In this document: one piece after another, positions 47,808 to 56,483 of the stretch
How the letters are laid out: each line of letters starts with the position of its first letter
How positions within the stretch are numbered: position 1 is the first letter of the stretch
Source: CBDCWT01 sp965223305
GTDB lineage: Bacteria > Planctomycetota > Planctomycetia > Pirellulales > Pirellulaceae
DNA length: 64,000 nucleotides
Direction: 5' to 3'
NCBI GenBank assembly: GCA_965223305.1
Contig: CBDCWT010000086.1
Span: 62,001-126,000 of the forward strand
Made by a program: the position numbers and the translations under genes
Notes under the pieces: generated by a model
The model's database searches: none
Seen by the model: the letters and a program-made list of their open reading frames with translations, nothing else
Told to the model about the DNA's origin: nothing

Positions 47808-49463
47808 ATGTCCGAAGCGACGTTGTTATTGGCCGCGATTTTTTCGCCGTTGTTCGGCGCGCTGTGCTTAGCGGCGCCACCTCTGCGGCGGTTCGCACGG
47901 GCGTGGGCCTTGGTTGTCGTGTTGTTCACGTTGGTTCTCGCAGCGCTGGTGGTCGCCGAGTTTCCTGCTTCTGGCACACCGGATGGTGACTACGCGGTGA
48001 CCGATTGGGCTTGGCTGGGAGGCGGGCCGCTGCCTGACATCCGGTTCAGCGTGGGACTGGACGGGCTCGGCGTGTGGCTTTTTGGGCTTAGCGCACTGCT
48101 GTTGGTTACCGCAGTGTTGGTGAGCTGGGAAGCCGTTCAGCACAAGGCGGGTCTTTTTTTTGCGATGCTTCTGTTGCTGGAGTTCGGCTGCCTCGGTGTC
48201 TTTGCAGCCCGCGACATCATCTTGTTCTATGTCTTCTTTGAATTCACTTTGATTCCTTTGTTTTTCCTGATCGGGATTTGGGGCAGCGAGCAGCGGCGGT
48301 TTGCGGCAATTAAGTTCTTCCTGTTCACGTTGGCTGGCAGCATGCTGACTTTCCTAGGCCTGCTGGCAATTGTTGTCTGGGACTACACGCATGCTGATGT
48401 GGCGGCGATGCGTTTCTCGATCAGTACGCTCACAGAGAGTCTGCGGGATCATCCCATCGAACCGGTGACGGTCCAGCTGGTTGTCTTCGCGGCGTTGTTC
48501 GCCGGCTTTGCGATCAAGGTTCCGCTCTTTCCGCTTCATACTTGGCTTCCGCTGGCCCACGTCCAGGCGCCGACCGCCGGGAGTGTCTTGCTGGCGGGTG
48601 TGATGCTCAAGATCGGTACGTATGGGTTTGTCCGCTTCAGTTTGCCGATGCTGCCGCAGGCCTCAGCGATCGCAATGCCTTGGATTTTCTGTCTGTCGGT
48701 GATTGGGATCATCTATGGAGCGCTTGTTGCGCTCGCGCAGACTGACATCAAGCGGCTTGTTGCCTATTCCAGTGTTAGTCACTTGGGCTACTGCATGCTC
48801 GGCCTGTTTGCCTTCAACGCTGTGGGGATTCAGGGAGGGACGTTGCAGATGGTCAACCACGGGCTTTCGACAGGTGCGTTGTTTGCCATCGTGGGTATGT
48901 TGTACGAGCGTTATCACACGCGCGACATGGACTACTATGGCGGGCTGGCCCGGCGGATGCCATGGTTGACCTTTTTCATGGTGTTGTTCACATTCTCCAG
49001 CATCGGCTTGCCAGGCCTGAACGGGTTCGTCGGCGAGTTCATGGTGTTGCTGGCTGCGTTTCAAAGAGCTTGGGTTTCCACACCGCCAGGGTGGCAACTT
49101 GTCTTGCGGGTGGCTTCGGTGTTGGCGGTGGCGGGCGTCGTCCTTGGGGCGTGGTACATGCTGTCGCTCGTGCAGCGCGTCTTCTTCGGTCCGCTTCGCG
49201 AACCAGTGGCAGCGCACCGCGGTGGTGCCGCGGAGCATCCGGTTTCGGACCTAAACTGGCGCGAGATACTGGCTCTCGCTCCGCTGGCGGCTTTCGTAGT
49301 GTGGATTGGGCTGCAACCGAAGTTCTTCCTGGACAGGATGGAGCCAACGCTCAATCCGATTGCGGCGGCGGTTGACCGTACATGGCGGGACCAGGTGGGT
49401 ACACAACATGCCGGCGGGGCGGTCGCGCCATCCGTGGAGGAGTTTGCCAGCGGTGATCGTTAG
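47808..49463 (+). CDS. nuoM: NADH-quinone oxidoreductase subunit M
   Basis: NuoM is the second antiporter-like proton channel. YVFFEFTLIPLFFLIGIWG contains the key glutamate, and KVPLFPLHTWLPLAHVQAP and DIKRLVAYSSVSHLGYCMLG are typical. The length of 551 residues is normal. ATG 47808 follows a GGTGGAGAG sequence. Its end overlaps the start of nuoN by 11 bases. Confidence 0.95.
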   Translation: MSEATLLLAAIFSPLFGALCLAAPPLRRFARAWALVVVLFTLVLAALVVAEFPASGTPDGDYAVTDWAWLGGGPLPDIRFSVGLDGLGVWLFGLSALLLVTAVLVSWEAVQHKAGLFFAMLLLLEFGCLGVFAARDIILFYVFFEFTLIPLFFLIGIWGSEQRRFAAIKFFLFTLAGSMLTFLGLLAIVVWDYTHADVAAMRFSISTLTESLRDHPIEPVTVQLVVFAALFAGFAIKVPLFPLHTWLPLAHVQAPTAGSVLLAGVMLKIGTYGFVRFSLPMLPQASAIAMPWIFCLSVIGIIYGALVALAQTDIKRLVAYSSVSHLGYCMLGLFAFNAVGIQGGTLQMVNHGLSTGALFAIVGMLYERYHTRDMDYYGGLARRMPWLTFFMVLFTFSSIGLPGLNGFVGEFMVLLAAFQRAWVSTPPGWQLVLRVASVLAVAGVVLGAWYMLSLVQRVFFGPLREPVAAHRGGAAEHPVSDLNWREILALAPLAAFVVWIGLQPKFFLDRMEPTLNPIAAAVDRTWRDQVGTQHAGGAVAPSVEEFASGDR

Positions 49464-51018
49464 CTTCGACACAATTCGGGTGCTGTGGCCTGAGCTGATC
49501 CTGCTGCTCATGGCGTCCTGGATCTACCTGGGAGGGACGATCCATCCTAGCCGCAGGCTCTGGTCCTTCTTGGCAGTTGCGGCGTACGCCGTCGCGGGGT
49601 GGGTGATTTACACGAGGGAGGGCAGCTACTGGCGGCAGGAGGATGCAGTTTCTTTCCTGACGGGGCCTGTGTTGGTGGACATACTGGGCTATCGCGTGCG
49701 ATCGGCGGTATTGGTGATGGGTCTGTTGTTCACGCTTGTTACTTCTCGTGGCGCTGCCAGGAAGCTGGGTCCCGAGGTAACGGCGACGCTGATGCTGTTA
49801 ACAGCCGGACTGATGGTTGTGGCGCGGGCGAACGATCTAGTGCTGATGTTTCTCGGCCTCGAGATGGTGTCCATACCGACTTACGTCTTGCTCTACTTGG
49901 GGCGGCGGCAGCGGACGACGGCTGAAGCGGCTGCAAAGTACTTCTTCCTGAGTATCCTGGCGTCGGCGCTGCTGCTGTACGGACTCAGCTTCTTGTATGG
50001 GATTGCTGGGACGACAACTTTGGTGAGTTCCTCAGTGGCGCCTTCAGCCGGTCAAGATGCTACGTCGGCGCTAACCGCATTGGCCTTAGTTTTGATTCTG
50101 GCCGGTCTGGGATTCAAGATGGCGGCCGTTCCCTTTCACTTCTATGCCCCGGATGTCTATCAGGGGGTCAGTCATCCCAATGCAGCTCTGTTGGCCATCG
50201 CGCCCAAGGTGGCCGGCGTCTTGGCATTCGGACGTGTGCTGGTCGTTGGATTTCCGCAAGGAGCGGAGTTGGGCTGGCAGCTGACACTTGTGTTGGCGGT
50301 GCTCACCATGACATGGGGTAACGTCTGTGCACTATGGCAAAGGAATCTGAGGCGAATGATGGCCTTTTCTTCCATTGCGCACGCCGGGTACCTCTTGATC
50401 GGGCTGTCGGTCGGCTTCTATGGAGCAGCCCATGGCTTCGAAGGCAATGGAATGTCGTCGGCGATCCTCTATTTGGCCGTCTATGCATTGGCTTCGTTAG
50501 GAACATTTTCCGCGTTGGCGTGGTTCAGTGACGAGCGAGCCGAGTTGAGTACGGTAGAGAGTCTGGCTGGCTTGGCGAGTACCAAGCCTCTGGCGGCCGG
50601 CGTGCTGGCCGTCTGTATGTTCTCCTTGGCTGGGATTCCACCGCTTGCTGGTTTCTGGGGCAAGTTAGCGCTCTTCACTGCGGCTCTGCGGGTGGCAACC
50701 GCGACGGACGACGCAACGGTCACGGTCTGGTTCAGTGTGCTGGCGGTCGCTGCCGCGCTCAATGCCGCCATCGCCGCGGCCTACTATTTGCGGGTGGTGG
50801 CCATGATGTACTTTCGCCGGTCGACGCATCGAGTTGAGGCTGTCGGAGGATTGGGACCAGCGACGAGCATGGTTGTTTGCGCGGTATTGTTGGTCTTGAT
50901 TGGGGTCAGCCCGGCCCGGCTCTTCGAGGCTGCGGGTGCGGCCGACCGTGCAGCCCGCCGTTCGCCAGCAGTCACTGCACCTGCACCTGCGACGGCACTC
51001 AACGTGTCTCGTAACTAG
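49453..51018 (+). CDS. nuoN: NADH-quinone oxidoreductase subunit N
   Basis: NuoN is the third antiporter-like subunit and the last gene of the operon. FLGLEMVSIPTYVLLYLGRR, KMAAVPFHFYAPDVYQG and MMAFSSIAHAGYLLIG are diagnostic. The frame is open farther upstream inside nuoM, but GTG 49453, preceded by GGAGGAG, gives the proper N-terminus (SFDTIRVLWPELILL). About 521 residues. The degenerate regulator gene follows 9 bp later. Confidence 0.93.
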   Translation: MIVSFDTIRVLWPELILLLMASWIYLGGTIHPSRRLWSFLAVAAYAVAGWVIYTREGSYWRQEDAVSFLTGPVLVDILGYRVRSAVLVMGLLFTLVTSRGAARKLGPEVTATLMLLTAGLMVVARANDLVLMFLGLEMVSIPTYVLLYLGRRQRTTAEAAAKYFFLSILASALLLYGLSFLYGIAGTTTLVSSSVAPSAGQDATSALTALALVLILAGLGFKMAAVPFHFYAPDVYQGVSHPNAALLAIAPKVAGVLAFGRVLVVGFPQGAELGWQLTLVLAVLTMTWGNVCALWQRNLRRMMAFSSIAHAGYLLIGLSVGFYGAAHGFEGNGMSSAILYLAVYALASLGTFSALAWFSDERAELSTVESLAGLASTKPLAAGVLAVCMFSLAGIPPLAGFWGKLALFTAALRVATATDDATVTVWFSVLAVAAALNAAIAAAYYLRVVAMMYFRRSTHRVEAVGGLGPATSMVVCAVLLVLIGVSPARLFEAAGAADRAARRSPAVTAPAPATALNVSRN

Positions 51019-51027
51019 CGAATACCG

Positions 51028-52386
51028 ATGGCCAGGCCGAGATCTGAGATAAAGCAACTTGCCGTGTTGCTGGCGAGCAGCCGGAACCCCATCTACGCCG
51101 TGAACGACCGTCGTCAGATCGTGTACTGCAATGCGGCGTGTGAAGAGTGGTTGGCTGCCGACCGCGAACAGTTATTAGGGCTGCAGTGCGACTATCACTC
51201 AGGCGACACCGGCGAGCCGCTCGCGGCCGCGCTCTGCCCTCCTCCCGTGGCCTTTTCTGGCGAACCGGCGACCGGCCAGCTGATTTGGCAGCGCGACGAT
51301 GCCGCCACACGACGTGCCGTTCGCTTTTCACCGCTTGGCCAAGGCGAGAGTTGTGTCGGCGTGTTGGCCGTGGTTGACGCCGACGAGGCTGACGCGGGAG
51401 CGGCGGCGATACCGGACACCGCCACCTCGTCAGATCTACATCTGCAACTACAGGATCTGGTCCGCCAGCATCGCGGCCGCTACCGCCTCGACGGGCTGGT
51501 TGGCAAGTCGCCGATGATGAAACGTGTCAGGGAGCAGGTCCGCGTTGCGACTGAGACAACCGCCGCCGTGTTGATTCGAGGGCCCGAGGGGTCCGGCCGG
51601 GAACATCTCGGCCGCACGATCCACGCCGCGCGTGGCGCCAGCGATCCCGGCCTGCTGCTGCCCCTCTCCTGCGAGCTACTAGACGCTGAGATGCTGCAGG
51701 CGACTCTGCTGGAGTTCCTGAATCACTGTCGAGATAGTGTCGCAGCAACCACCGGTACCGTGCTGCTGTTGGAATGCGATCGTCTAACATCCGAAGCGCA
51801 GTTGGAGCTGCTTGGCTTTCTCAACCTGCCGACAGTCGACTTGTGCACGGTGGCAACTTCCAGCGACTCGCTGTTGGAGCTTGCTTCGACAGAGCGCTTC
51901 AACCATGAACTGGCGTTACTACTCGCCGCACTTACGATCGAGCTTCCTCCTCTGGCTGACCGCCGTGAGGACATTCCGCTATTTGCCCAGCGAATCCTGG
52001 AACGCTGCAATGCTCGAGGTGGCAAACAAGTTGGTGGATTTACGCGCTCGGTTTTGAATCAGCTGGGTGCGATGCCGTGGAAGAGGAACTTGGCTGAATT
52101 GACCGAGTTCGTCGAAGAGGCATTTCAGCTGGCGGAGGGGCCGTGGGTGCAGGAAGCCGATCTGCCGCCCCGCGCCGAACTGTTGTCGGCCGCAGCGGCT
52201 CATCCATCTCCAGTCGAGGAGGAGCTAGAACTGGACGCCTTTTTGGCCGATGTGGAGCGGGAGTTGATCCACCGGGCTTTGAGCCGAGCGAGTGGAAACA
52301 AGGCCAAGGCTGCTCGCTTGCTCGGCATCCAGCGCGCACGTCTGCTCCGCCGCTTGACGCAACTAGGCATAGAACATAGATCTTAG
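51028..52386 (+). CDS. Degenerate NtrC-like protein: PAS, inactive AAA+ and Fis-type HTH
   Basis: The 452-residue protein has the layout of a sigma54 enhancer-binding protein: PAS-like domain (about 8-115), AAA+ domain (155-330) and Fis-type HTH (about 415-448, SGNKAKAARLLGIQRARLL). The ATPase is clearly altered. Walker A reads RGPEGSGREH with the lysine replaced by arginine 191; Walker B reads GTVLLLECD instead of the usual FLDE. The sigma54-contacting GAFTGA loop is missing. The end of the domain (IELPPLADRREDIPLFAQRIL) is well kept. It probably binds DNA and senses a signal through PAS but cannot activate sigma54. It starts 9 bp behind nuoN and is likely co-transcribed, which suggests a role in respiration control. 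Confidence 0.82.
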   Translation: MARPRSEIKQLAVLLASSRNPIYAVNDRRQIVYCNAACEEWLAADREQLLGLQCDYHSGDTGEPLAAALCPPPVAFSGEPATGQLIWQRDDAATRRAVRFSPLGQGESCVGVLAVVDADEADAGAAAIPDTATSSDLHLQLQDLVRQHRGRYRLDGLVGKSPMMKRVREQVRVATETTAAVLIRGPEGSGREHLGRTIHAARGASDPGLLLPLSCELLDAEMLQATLLEFLNHCRDSVAATTGTVLLLECDRLTSEAQLELLGFLNLPTVDLCTVATSSDSLLELASTERFNHELALLLAALTIELPPLADRREDIPLFAQRILERCNARGGKQVGGFTRSVLNQLGAMPWKRNLAELTEFVEEAFQLAEGPWVQEADLPPRAELLSAAAAHPSPVEEELELDAFLADVERELIHRALSRASGNKAKAARLLGIQRARLLRRLTQLGIEHRS

Positions 52387-52434
52387 GGCAGGGCGGAGCA
52401 GCATCGCAGTACACGGCAGGTCGGGAATCGAGCC

Positions 52435-52908
52435 ATGATCCGGGCGCGGCTGATTGTTTGTGAACAGCAGACCCACTGGACGGTTGCGTTGCGGTGGGCC
52501 CTGGTCGGTGGTTCGATCTCCGTACGTAGCGAGCCGGACAGCGAGGCCTGTTGGAGGTTGTTGGACTGCTCGCCGGGCAGCGTTCTTGTGTTGGAACTGC
52601 GCCATGAGCTGCTGGCGCGTTTGGGGGCTCGCTTGTTGGAGTTCAACGACCAGTTCCCCTGGGCGAGGTTGATTGTGGCGGGAGAGTTCGAGGACGCGTC
52701 AGCGCTGTGGCTGGCCCGTGAACTCGGGGCCGTGCAGGCCCTGACGTCGATTCGGAACCTGACGCCCACGATCCGGCTCATTCGGCGGCACTTTGAGCAG
52801 CTGCCCGACCTAGAGCGGAGCTATCGCGATCAGGTTTGGGACCAGATGCCCTGGGGGGCGTTCAGCGAGGGAGCAACTTGCGTTGGTATACCAACTTCCC
52901 CTCGCTGA
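52435..52908 (+). CDS. Pseudo-receiver-like protein of unknown function
   Basis: The 157-residue protein alternates strands and helices as in CheY-type receivers: RLIVCEQ, helix, ISVRSE, helix, VLVLELR, helix, ARLIVAGE, helix, VQALTSI, helix. The phosphorylation residues are absent: the acidic pair after strand 1 reads EQ, the acceptor aspartate position reads Glu in LEL, and the lysine after strand 5 is not seen. The last 14 residues and the stop are encoded by a dispersed repeat (52861-52920), so the original end may have been replaced. It follows the degenerate NtrC-like gene by 48 bp. The receiver assignment is by pattern only. Confidence 0.6.
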   Translation: MIRARLIVCEQQTHWTVALRWALVGGSISVRSEPDSEACWRLLDCSPGSVLVLELRHELLARLGARLLEFNDQFPWARLIVAGEFEDASALWLARELGAVQALTSIRNLTPTIRLIRRHFEQLPDLERSYRDQVWDQMPWGAFSEGATCVGIPTSPR

Positions 52909-52920
52909 CGCTTCGGGTTA
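52861..52920. repeat. Dispersed repeat with CCCTCGCT-ACGCTTCGGGTT core
   Basis: GCGAGGGAGCAACTTGCGTTGG and its partner CCCCTCGCTGACGCTTCGGG form a large imperfect palindrome. An inverted relative occurs at 58428-58480. The first half forms the C-terminus of the receiver-like gene. The following 250 bp up to the Mrp gene hold further GCGTAACTTT-type repeat fragments (about 52970 and 53148). Confidence 0.65.
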
Positions 52921-53172
52921 CAAAAAACGCGGCGAATTCGACATCGTGTGCCTGCAAGAAGGCGAAAGGCGTAACTTTAAAGCGTACGCTTCGAGTTACG
53001 ATTGGTTGCAGGCGCCAGTTCAAAAGGCGTGAGCGAGGCGGCAGTCGGTGTTACCGGCGCTAACCAGTTCCTCCTTATGCTTCGTACTTGAAATAGAGTC
53101 CGACGCGCGACCCCACGATCCGGCTGGGATTGCGGGAGGCGCGAAGGGCGTAACTTTGAAACGGAGGCATTG

Positions 53173-54252
53173 ATGGCGAAAGTGACGTTGGACGCAGCTA
53201 CAGTCGAGCAGGCGTTGGCTGACTTTCCCGATCCAGAGACAGGGCGAAGCGTAACACAAACGGGACAGGTTCAAGGGATTCAGGTCAACGGCAGCGAGGT
53301 CCAGGTTTCGCTTGCCCTTACCAGCTGGGCGGCGCCGCTGTTCGATGAAACGATTGCGGCGATGGAGACACGGCTGAAGTCGCAGCTCGAGGGGGCCACA
53401 GCCGTCACTGTGGAGCGAACGGACCTAGAGCGTCCACCAGAGAAGATCGGTGAAATCGGTCTCGCTGCCAAGAGCGTTGTCGCGGTCGGATCGGGTAAGG
53501 GCGGTGTCGGTAAGAGTACCATCGCCGCAAGTCTTGCCTGGGGGTTGAAGCGTGCCGGCGCGCGGGTGGGATTGATGGACGCTGATGTCTACGGACCGAG
53601 TATTCCCCACCTCCTGGGCGTCTCGCAGCGTCCGGAAGTCGTGGATGGCAAGATTAAGCCTATCGATGCCGGGGGGATACCGGTGATTTCGATGGGGTTC
53701 TTGGTACCGCCCGACGAGGCGATTGTCTGGCGGGGGCCGATGCTGCACGGCGCCGTCACGCAGTTTCTTCGTGACACGCAGTGGGGCGATCTGGACTACT
53801 TGATCATCGACATGCCACCCGGTACGGGCGACATCGCTCTGACTCTTTCTCAACTGCTGCCGCTCAGTGGAGCGGTAGCAGTCTGCACACCGCAGGACGT
53901 GGCGCTGCTGGATGCTGTGAAGGCGATCGCCATGTTTCGTAAGGTGAACATCCCAGTATTGGGAATGGTCGAGAACATGAGTGGTTTCGTCTGCCCTGAC
54001 TGCGGCAAGCGGTACGACATTTTTGGCCATGGTGGAGCGGAACAGCGTGCCGAGCAGATGCAGATTCCTTTCTTGGGCGAAGTGCCGATCAACATGCACA
54101 TTCGGGAAGCTGGGGACGCCGGAAAAGTCGGCAGCAGCTTTGAGGACGCCACCGTTGGGCCCTACCTGGAGACGCTTGTTGTGCGTTTGGCGAAACAGCT
54201 CGCGGAGACGGCGGCCAGCCAGCCAAAAATGCCACAATTGCCTGTTTTGTGA
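53173..54252 (+). CDS. mrp: Mrp/ApbC family iron-sulfur carrier ATPase
   Basis: A P-loop scaffold protein that delivers Fe-S clusters to apoproteins, including complex I in well-studied relatives. An N-terminal MIP18/DUF59-like domain (about 1-85) precedes the ParA-type ATPase. The deviant Walker A is GSGKGGVGKST near residue 111, the switch region DADVYGPSIPHLLG follows, and the cluster-binding pair is CPDC near 275. At 359 residues the length fits the fused form. ATG 53173 is preceded by GGAGG. A strong terminator lies 35 bp after the stop. Proximity to nuo fits a role in cluster supply, by inference. Confidence 0.92.
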   Translation: MAKVTLDAATVEQALADFPDPETGRSVTQTGQVQGIQVNGSEVQVSLALTSWAAPLFDETIAAMETRLKSQLEGATAVTVERTDLERPPEKIGEIGLAAKSVVAVGSGKGGVGKSTIAASLAWGLKRAGARVGLMDADVYGPSIPHLLGVSQRPEVVDGKIKPIDAGGIPVISMGFLVPPDEAIVWRGPMLHGAVTQFLRDTQWGDLDYLIIDMPPGTGDIALTLSQLLPLSGAVAVCTPQDVALLDAVKAIAMFRKVNIPVLGMVENMSGFVCPDCGKRYDIFGHGGAEQRAEQMQIPFLGEVPINMHIREAGDAGKVGSSFEDATVGPYLETLVVRLAKQLAETAASQPKMPQLPVL

Positions 54253-54286
54253 TCGTCCTGTGGAGCTGGGGAAACGGCGCAAAGTT

Positions 54287-54320
54287 AGAGCCGTCTCGTT
54301 AAGAGAGACGGCTCTTTCTC
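54287..54320 (+). terminator. Intrinsic terminator after mrp
   Basis: The arms AGAGCCGTCTC (54287-54297) and GAGACGGCTCT (54305-54315) pair perfectly with a seven-base loop. A T-rich stretch follows. On the minus strand the same hairpin could end transcription of the lysine-rich gene. Confidence 0.85.
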
Positions 54321-54364
54321 GTTGTAGCCAGGGCGGCCGTCCACAGACAGCTGCTTGAGAAGCG

Positions 54365-54478
54365 TTACTTCTTCTTCTTCTTCGTCGTCTTCTTCTTGGC
54401 GGCCTTCCGCTTTGTTGTCTTCTTCTTCTTCTTGGTGGCTGCCTTCTTCTTCTTCTTTGCAGCTTTCTTCTTGGCCAC
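54365..54478 (-). CDS. Tiny lysine-rich, histone H1-like basic protein
   Basis: A 37-residue protein starting with GTG, made almost only of Lys, Ala and Thr (VAKKKAAKKKKKAATKKKK and so on). The start is well supported by GGAGG eight bases upstream. Similar Lys/Ala-rich tails occur in bacterial histone H1-like proteins and bind nucleic acids, so a DNA or RNA coating role is possible. A longer frame over the same DNA encodes a Glu-rich peptide but lacks this ribosome binding site. The 371 bp upstream are comparatively A+T-rich and probably hold its promoter. Confidence 0.6.
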   Translation of the reverse strand: MAKKKAAKKKKKAATKKKKKTTKRKAAKKKTTKKKKK

Positions 54479-54849
54479 TGTACGTCCTCCGTAAAAAAGG
54501 TTCGTGGCGAGTTCCTTCTCGCAGGCTCCTAAGGCTGCCTCGTAGCTGACGAGTCAAGTAGCCGACGAGTCAACTCAACCAAAGTAACGAGTAACCACTT
54601 TCCAAAACTTGGTTGTTTGATCGAATCAACATCGTGTTAACCGAGCAAAACTGTAGTGGTTAAAACATCCATTAACGTGTAGTTGTACGGAACGCCGTAA
54701 TAATTGCAACACGATTTCAACGGAATTTCGCTAAATGTTGCAAGTGAAGTTGACGTCGTCAAGAGCGATTTGCTCGTTGGTTAACGGCGTTTGACGAGCG
54801 CGTCGTCAAACGGCTGAGCAGATCATCGCAGCTTGTTGATTCGTGCGAT
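54479..54849. other. A+T-richer intergenic region upstream of the lysine-rich gene
   Basis: The base composition drops well below the G+C of the neighbours, with many AACAACG, GTTAAC and TAATAATTGC pieces. A direct pair of GACGAGTCAA-type words lies near 54548-54575, and GACGAGCG-CGTCGTC near 54790-54812. No gene is visible. Confidence 0.5.
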
Positions 54850-55617
54850 TCAAAACAGCGAGATGGTTGTGCCGTCTTTCAGGCAACGGGCCGGTTGCGG
54901 TTGATGCTGTTCGATGCCGAACCATTTTCGATAGTGAGGACGGAGCCCTAGCAAGTCCCAGCTTGAATGCCTAGGTGTCAAACGTTGGTCGGATTCCGAT
55001 GATGACCAGTGAGTGAAGATCTCGCGCCAGGCGCTAGTTTGTTGCGAGTAACGGATGTGAATCGGATCGAAACCGAACCACTCACTCGCCGGGGCGATAC
55101 ACTTGGCTCCGAACCGTTCAGCTAACCGGATCACCGCCCGATTCACTTCGTCGGCATGTGCCCAAGCATCCTCGAAACAAAGCTGCGAACGTGGAAAAAA
55201 GAGGGTTCGCAGGAGGCTGTACCTCATTCGTCCCAGCCTTTGCAGGCTGGCCATCGGCAGCTGGGTGATCGACATCTGCTGGCTGAACTGGGCCAGCCGC
55301 TCCAGGCAGGTCTCGACGCAATGAACGACTTGCTGGGGCGGCGCGCCCAGCACCAGGTCGTTGCCGATGTCCGTCAGCAGTACTGCGGTTGGCGCGGCGG
55401 TTCGTTCCGCAAGAGACTGCCAGAGGCCGCATTCGGCAATTGGCGGCAAGACCCGGCCCAAGACGCGACTGGTCTTGCCATATCCGCGTCCGTGGCCCAG
55501 AGCAGCCAGCAGATCGAGTGGCTGTCCCCAGGCACCTTGTGCCGCAGCGATGACCGTGGGCAGCGCTCGAGCCAGATTGCTCGCGCCGAGTAGAACGACG
55601 CGCCGCGCAGGCGTCAC
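54850..55617 (-). CDS. SGNH-hydrolase-like protein
   Basis: The 255-residue protein opens with VVLLGASNLARALP, a GASN block where SGNH hydrolases carry GDS, and has LLTDIGNDLVLG near residue 80, which resembles the glycine-asparagine block III. A DxxH near the end (FGFDPIHIRYS) matches block V. A GDSL-type esterase is therefore plausible, although the order of the first block is unusual. GTG 55617 overlaps the stop of the site-2 protease gene by four bases. Confidence 0.65.
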   Translation of the reverse strand: MTPARRVVLLGASNLARALPTVIAAAQGAWGQPLDLLAALGHGRGYGKTSRVLGRVLPPIAECGLWQSLAERTAAPTAVLLTDIGNDLVLGAPPQQVVHCVETCLERLAQFSQQMSITQLPMASLQRLGRMRYSLLRTLFFPRSQLCFEDAWAHADEVNRAVIRLAERFGAKCIAPASEWFGFDPIHIRYSQQTSAWREIFTHWSSSESDQRLTPRHSSWDLLGLRPHYRKWFGIEQHQPQPARCLKDGTTISLF

Positions 55618-56405
55618 CAGGGTCCTCCTCGTCTACCGAAACCGCCACCAAAACCTCCGCCGCCGTAGCCTCCACCACCTGATTGGATCGCCGTGTAGCT
55701 CTGGAAAGCCAGCATCCCAAAGAGCATCGCCATGAACAGACTGCCATGAGTCACCGCAAACAGAACTAAGGCGCCGCCCGAGAAAACTGACAGCCAGAGC
55801 GACTTGACGATGCCCTGCCAAGGATCGACTTCGGTGAAGATGTGACGTGCGATTTGGCCACCGTCGAGTGGGTAGACGGGAACCAGGTTGATCATTCCCC
55901 AGAGGATGTTGATGAACAGCATCGCTTCGATTAGCCGCTGGAGCGGGACCGACGACGCAGTTGCCTCGTTGAGTTGGAAGGACCAGAAGAAGGGAAAGAA
56001 TTCGGGATGGACACCGAACGAGCCGCCCGAGGCAACGATCGCCACAGCGATCAGTGCAGCCAACACGAACCCCGCCGCGGGTCCGGCAAAGGAGATGAGA
56101 ATTCCTTGGCGGGAATTGCCGCTTCGTGCACCGACGCCGAGTGAGTCGGGAATCGCCAGGCCGCCCATCATGTACATCACGATGTGCGAGGAGATGCCGA
56201 ACCGCAGCATCATGAACGAATGCCCCAGTTCGTGCACGAGGATCGAGATGAATAGGGCCACCACCCAGATCACCATCTCGAGGCTGGTGCCGCGGGAACC
56301 GAGGATCAGCGCCGCCAGCCAGAAGAAGGGGTGAACCCTGACCGGGATGCCGGCCACCTGGAAGTGGAAGTCGTATTGGGTTGCTGGAGGTTCGCCAAGC
56401 AGCAA
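55614..56405 (-). CDS. Site-2 protease, M50 family rhomboid-like membrane metalloprotease
   Basis: A membrane zinc protease of about 263 residues that cuts transmembrane segments. The zinc motif is VHELGHSFM within the first helix pair, and the third ligand is in NLVPVYPLDGGQIARH. The C-terminus is Gly-rich (GGGGYGGGGFGGGFGR). I chose TTG 56405 because GAGGAG precedes it by eight bases. A frame starting at 56456 would begin inside the terminator of the preceding gene. No anti-sigma gene is adjacent, so the substrate is unknown. Confidence 0.82.
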   Translation of the reverse strand: MLLGEPPATQYDFHFQVAGIPVRVHPFFWLAALILGSRGTSLEMVIWVVALFISILVHELGHSFMMLRFGISSHIVMYMMGGLAIPDSLGVGARSGNSRQGILISFAGPAAGFVLAALIAVAIVASGGSFGVHPEFFPFFWSFQLNEATASSVPLQRLIEAMLFINILWGMINLVPVYPLDGGQIARHIFTEVDPWQGIVKSLWLSVFSGGALVLFAVTHGSLFMAMLFGMLAFQSYTAIQSGGGGYGGGGFGGGFGRRGGPW

Positions 56406-56434
56406 GATGACAACTCCTCTAAACGTCAGCGCAC

Positions 56435-56468
56435 AAAAAAAGGGGAGCGTCTCCAACGACGCTCCCCT
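56435..56468 (-). terminator. Intrinsic terminator of the YHS gene
   Basis: On the minus strand the arms AGGGGAGCGTC and GACGCTCCCCT form a perfect 11-bp stem with a six-base loop, followed by seven or eight T residues. It lies 16 bp after the YHS gene. Confidence 0.9.
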
Positions 56469-56483
56469 GGGAAAGGGTCTTGG

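Noticed and set aside
54285..54557. Minus-strand frame encoding a Glu-rich peptide
   Set aside because: It is the alternative frame of the lysine-rich gene, runs through the terminator hairpin and lacks the GGAGG placement.
56406..56456. Longer N-terminus for the site-2 protease
   Set aside because: The extra residues would be translated from the terminator hairpin of the preceding gene, and a TTG with GAGGAG lies downstream.
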